Positions 31,991 through 37,500 of a DNA stretch of 37,500 nucleotides are shown here, piece after piece (positions within the stretch are counted from its first letter, which is position 1; each line of letters starts with the position of its first letter). The notes under the pieces are model-generated. The model did not search any database, had not been told where the DNA came from, and saw only the letters and a program-made list of their open reading frames with translations. The DNA is from Chondrilla cf. caribensis (taxonomy: Eukaryota > Porifera > Demospongiae > Chondrillida > Chondrillidae). The DNA lies in the NCBI GenBank assembly GCA_964020155.1, contig OZ026554.1, positions 1,081,747 to 1,119,246 on the forward strand, read 5' to 3'. The position numbers and the translations under genes were made by a program.

Positions 31991-32534
31991 TATTTTTCAT
32001 TGGAAACATAACAGAAATCATATAAATTTGTAAGAATTAACATATTAATAAATAAATAATAAATACATATTAATAAATACATACATGGTAATGTATATAC
32101 ATCACATGAACATGAGACCAGTACAGTCATGTCAAATCCTGGATATTTGCATGGTTTTACAGAGTACCAGTCCGTGCTAGGACTGGTAGATGAACGAGAT
32201 GTACACAAACGACTTACTAGGTAATTTGGACAAGACAAGCTCAGGTTCACCGCCCTTGGTGAAATAACGCGCACAAAAACACGTCCAACGCTTCGCAATT
32301 GAAACATTAACCTTCACTGGTCCCTTGCAATTACAATGAGCTCCCCATGGCCAAGACGTTGAATTCGAGGTCTCAACGGTCTGCTGGTATTGCGCAATAA
32401 CCCACGTGTTTTAAAATGGCGCCTGCAGAAAAATGCCAAACTGCAGCAGTGCACGTGCATTGCTTCGTTTAAGTTGTCCACTGTTCTGCTTATTGAAGGA
32501 GACACCTGGACTTGCAGCAAGATTGGTATATTTC

Positions 32535-32612
32535 AGTCCTGTGAGTTTCCCCCTGTTTAGCTGTAACCATACTGTAGCTGCATTTATCATTTAACTTGTA
32601 ATTCCTCCACTC
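32535..32612. other. Extra 5' leader segment of PRMT7 in unit 2
   Basis: About 78 bp between TTGGTAT and TCCAACACG is present here and absent in unit 1 (near 19617). It contains CCTGTGAGTTTCC, which could act as a splice donor in the 5' UTR. Which state is ancestral cannot be told from the window. Confidence 0.5.
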
Positions 32613-32687
32613 CAACACGAAAAGCGATCCTCTGCATATCGGAGAACAATAGCTTCTTACGGTAAGGAGGTTCGTTCATCTAATACG

Positions 32688-37500
<4,813 letters not shown>

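Overview
The window is eukaryotic. Genes are split by GT-AG introns, exons are short and phase-matched, and poly(A) signals follow stop codons. The gene content is metazoan: PRMT7, a RHAMM/KIF15-like coiled-coil protein, and a small telomere-type CCCTA/CCCTAA array. Introns are dense, short to medium, and full of GTAC/TACGTA palindromes and CA/TG microsatellites. A demosponge or other early-branching animal fits best, but this is inference; no RNA genes or CRISPR were seen.

Layout. (1) 232-11771 (+): the 3' part (26 exons, about 932 aa) of a long coiled-coil gene ending in a RHAMM-type C-terminal motif. (2) 12225-13154 (-): an intronless GNAT acetyltransferase, head-to-head with (3) 13295-15970 (+), a six-exon gene with a HEPN-like Rx4H motif. 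(4) 16427-18496 (-): a three-exon secreted protein. (5) 19696-20467 (+): a truncated PRMT7 copy. (6) 21054-21420: junction material including a foldback hairpin. (7) 21783-22558: a truncated copy of the coiled-coil gene. (8) 23002-23988 (-): a second GNAT. (9) 24641-29035: the wreck of the second HEPN-like gene, split by a decayed reverse-transcriptase element. (10) 29410-31452 (-): a second intact secreted protein. (11) 32688-end (+): the full PRMT7 gene, running off the window.

The organising event is a direct tandem duplication of about 10 kb. Unit 1 is about 10566-20545 and unit 2 is about 21416-33560. The segment ran from the penultimate intron region of the coiled-coil gene to intron 3 of PRMT7. 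This left one complete and one truncated copy of each edge gene (coiled-coil gene complete on the left, PRMT7 complete on the right) and two copies of everything between. The two GNATs and the two secreted proteins stayed open. The second HEPN-like gene lost exons 2-4 and gained a retroelement. Because the units differ by clean insertions, they act as each other's empty sites. Two small elements in unit 1 can therefore be recognised with target duplications: a 223-bp inverted-repeat element carrying a telomere-like array, and a 43-bp near-perfect palindrome.

Other notable points are a candidate U12-type AT-AA intron in the coiled-coil gene, a PRMT7 splice acceptor made directly by a CA microsatellite, and several pogo/mariner-like MITEs. 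Identities come from recognising protein motifs by eye; no search was run.
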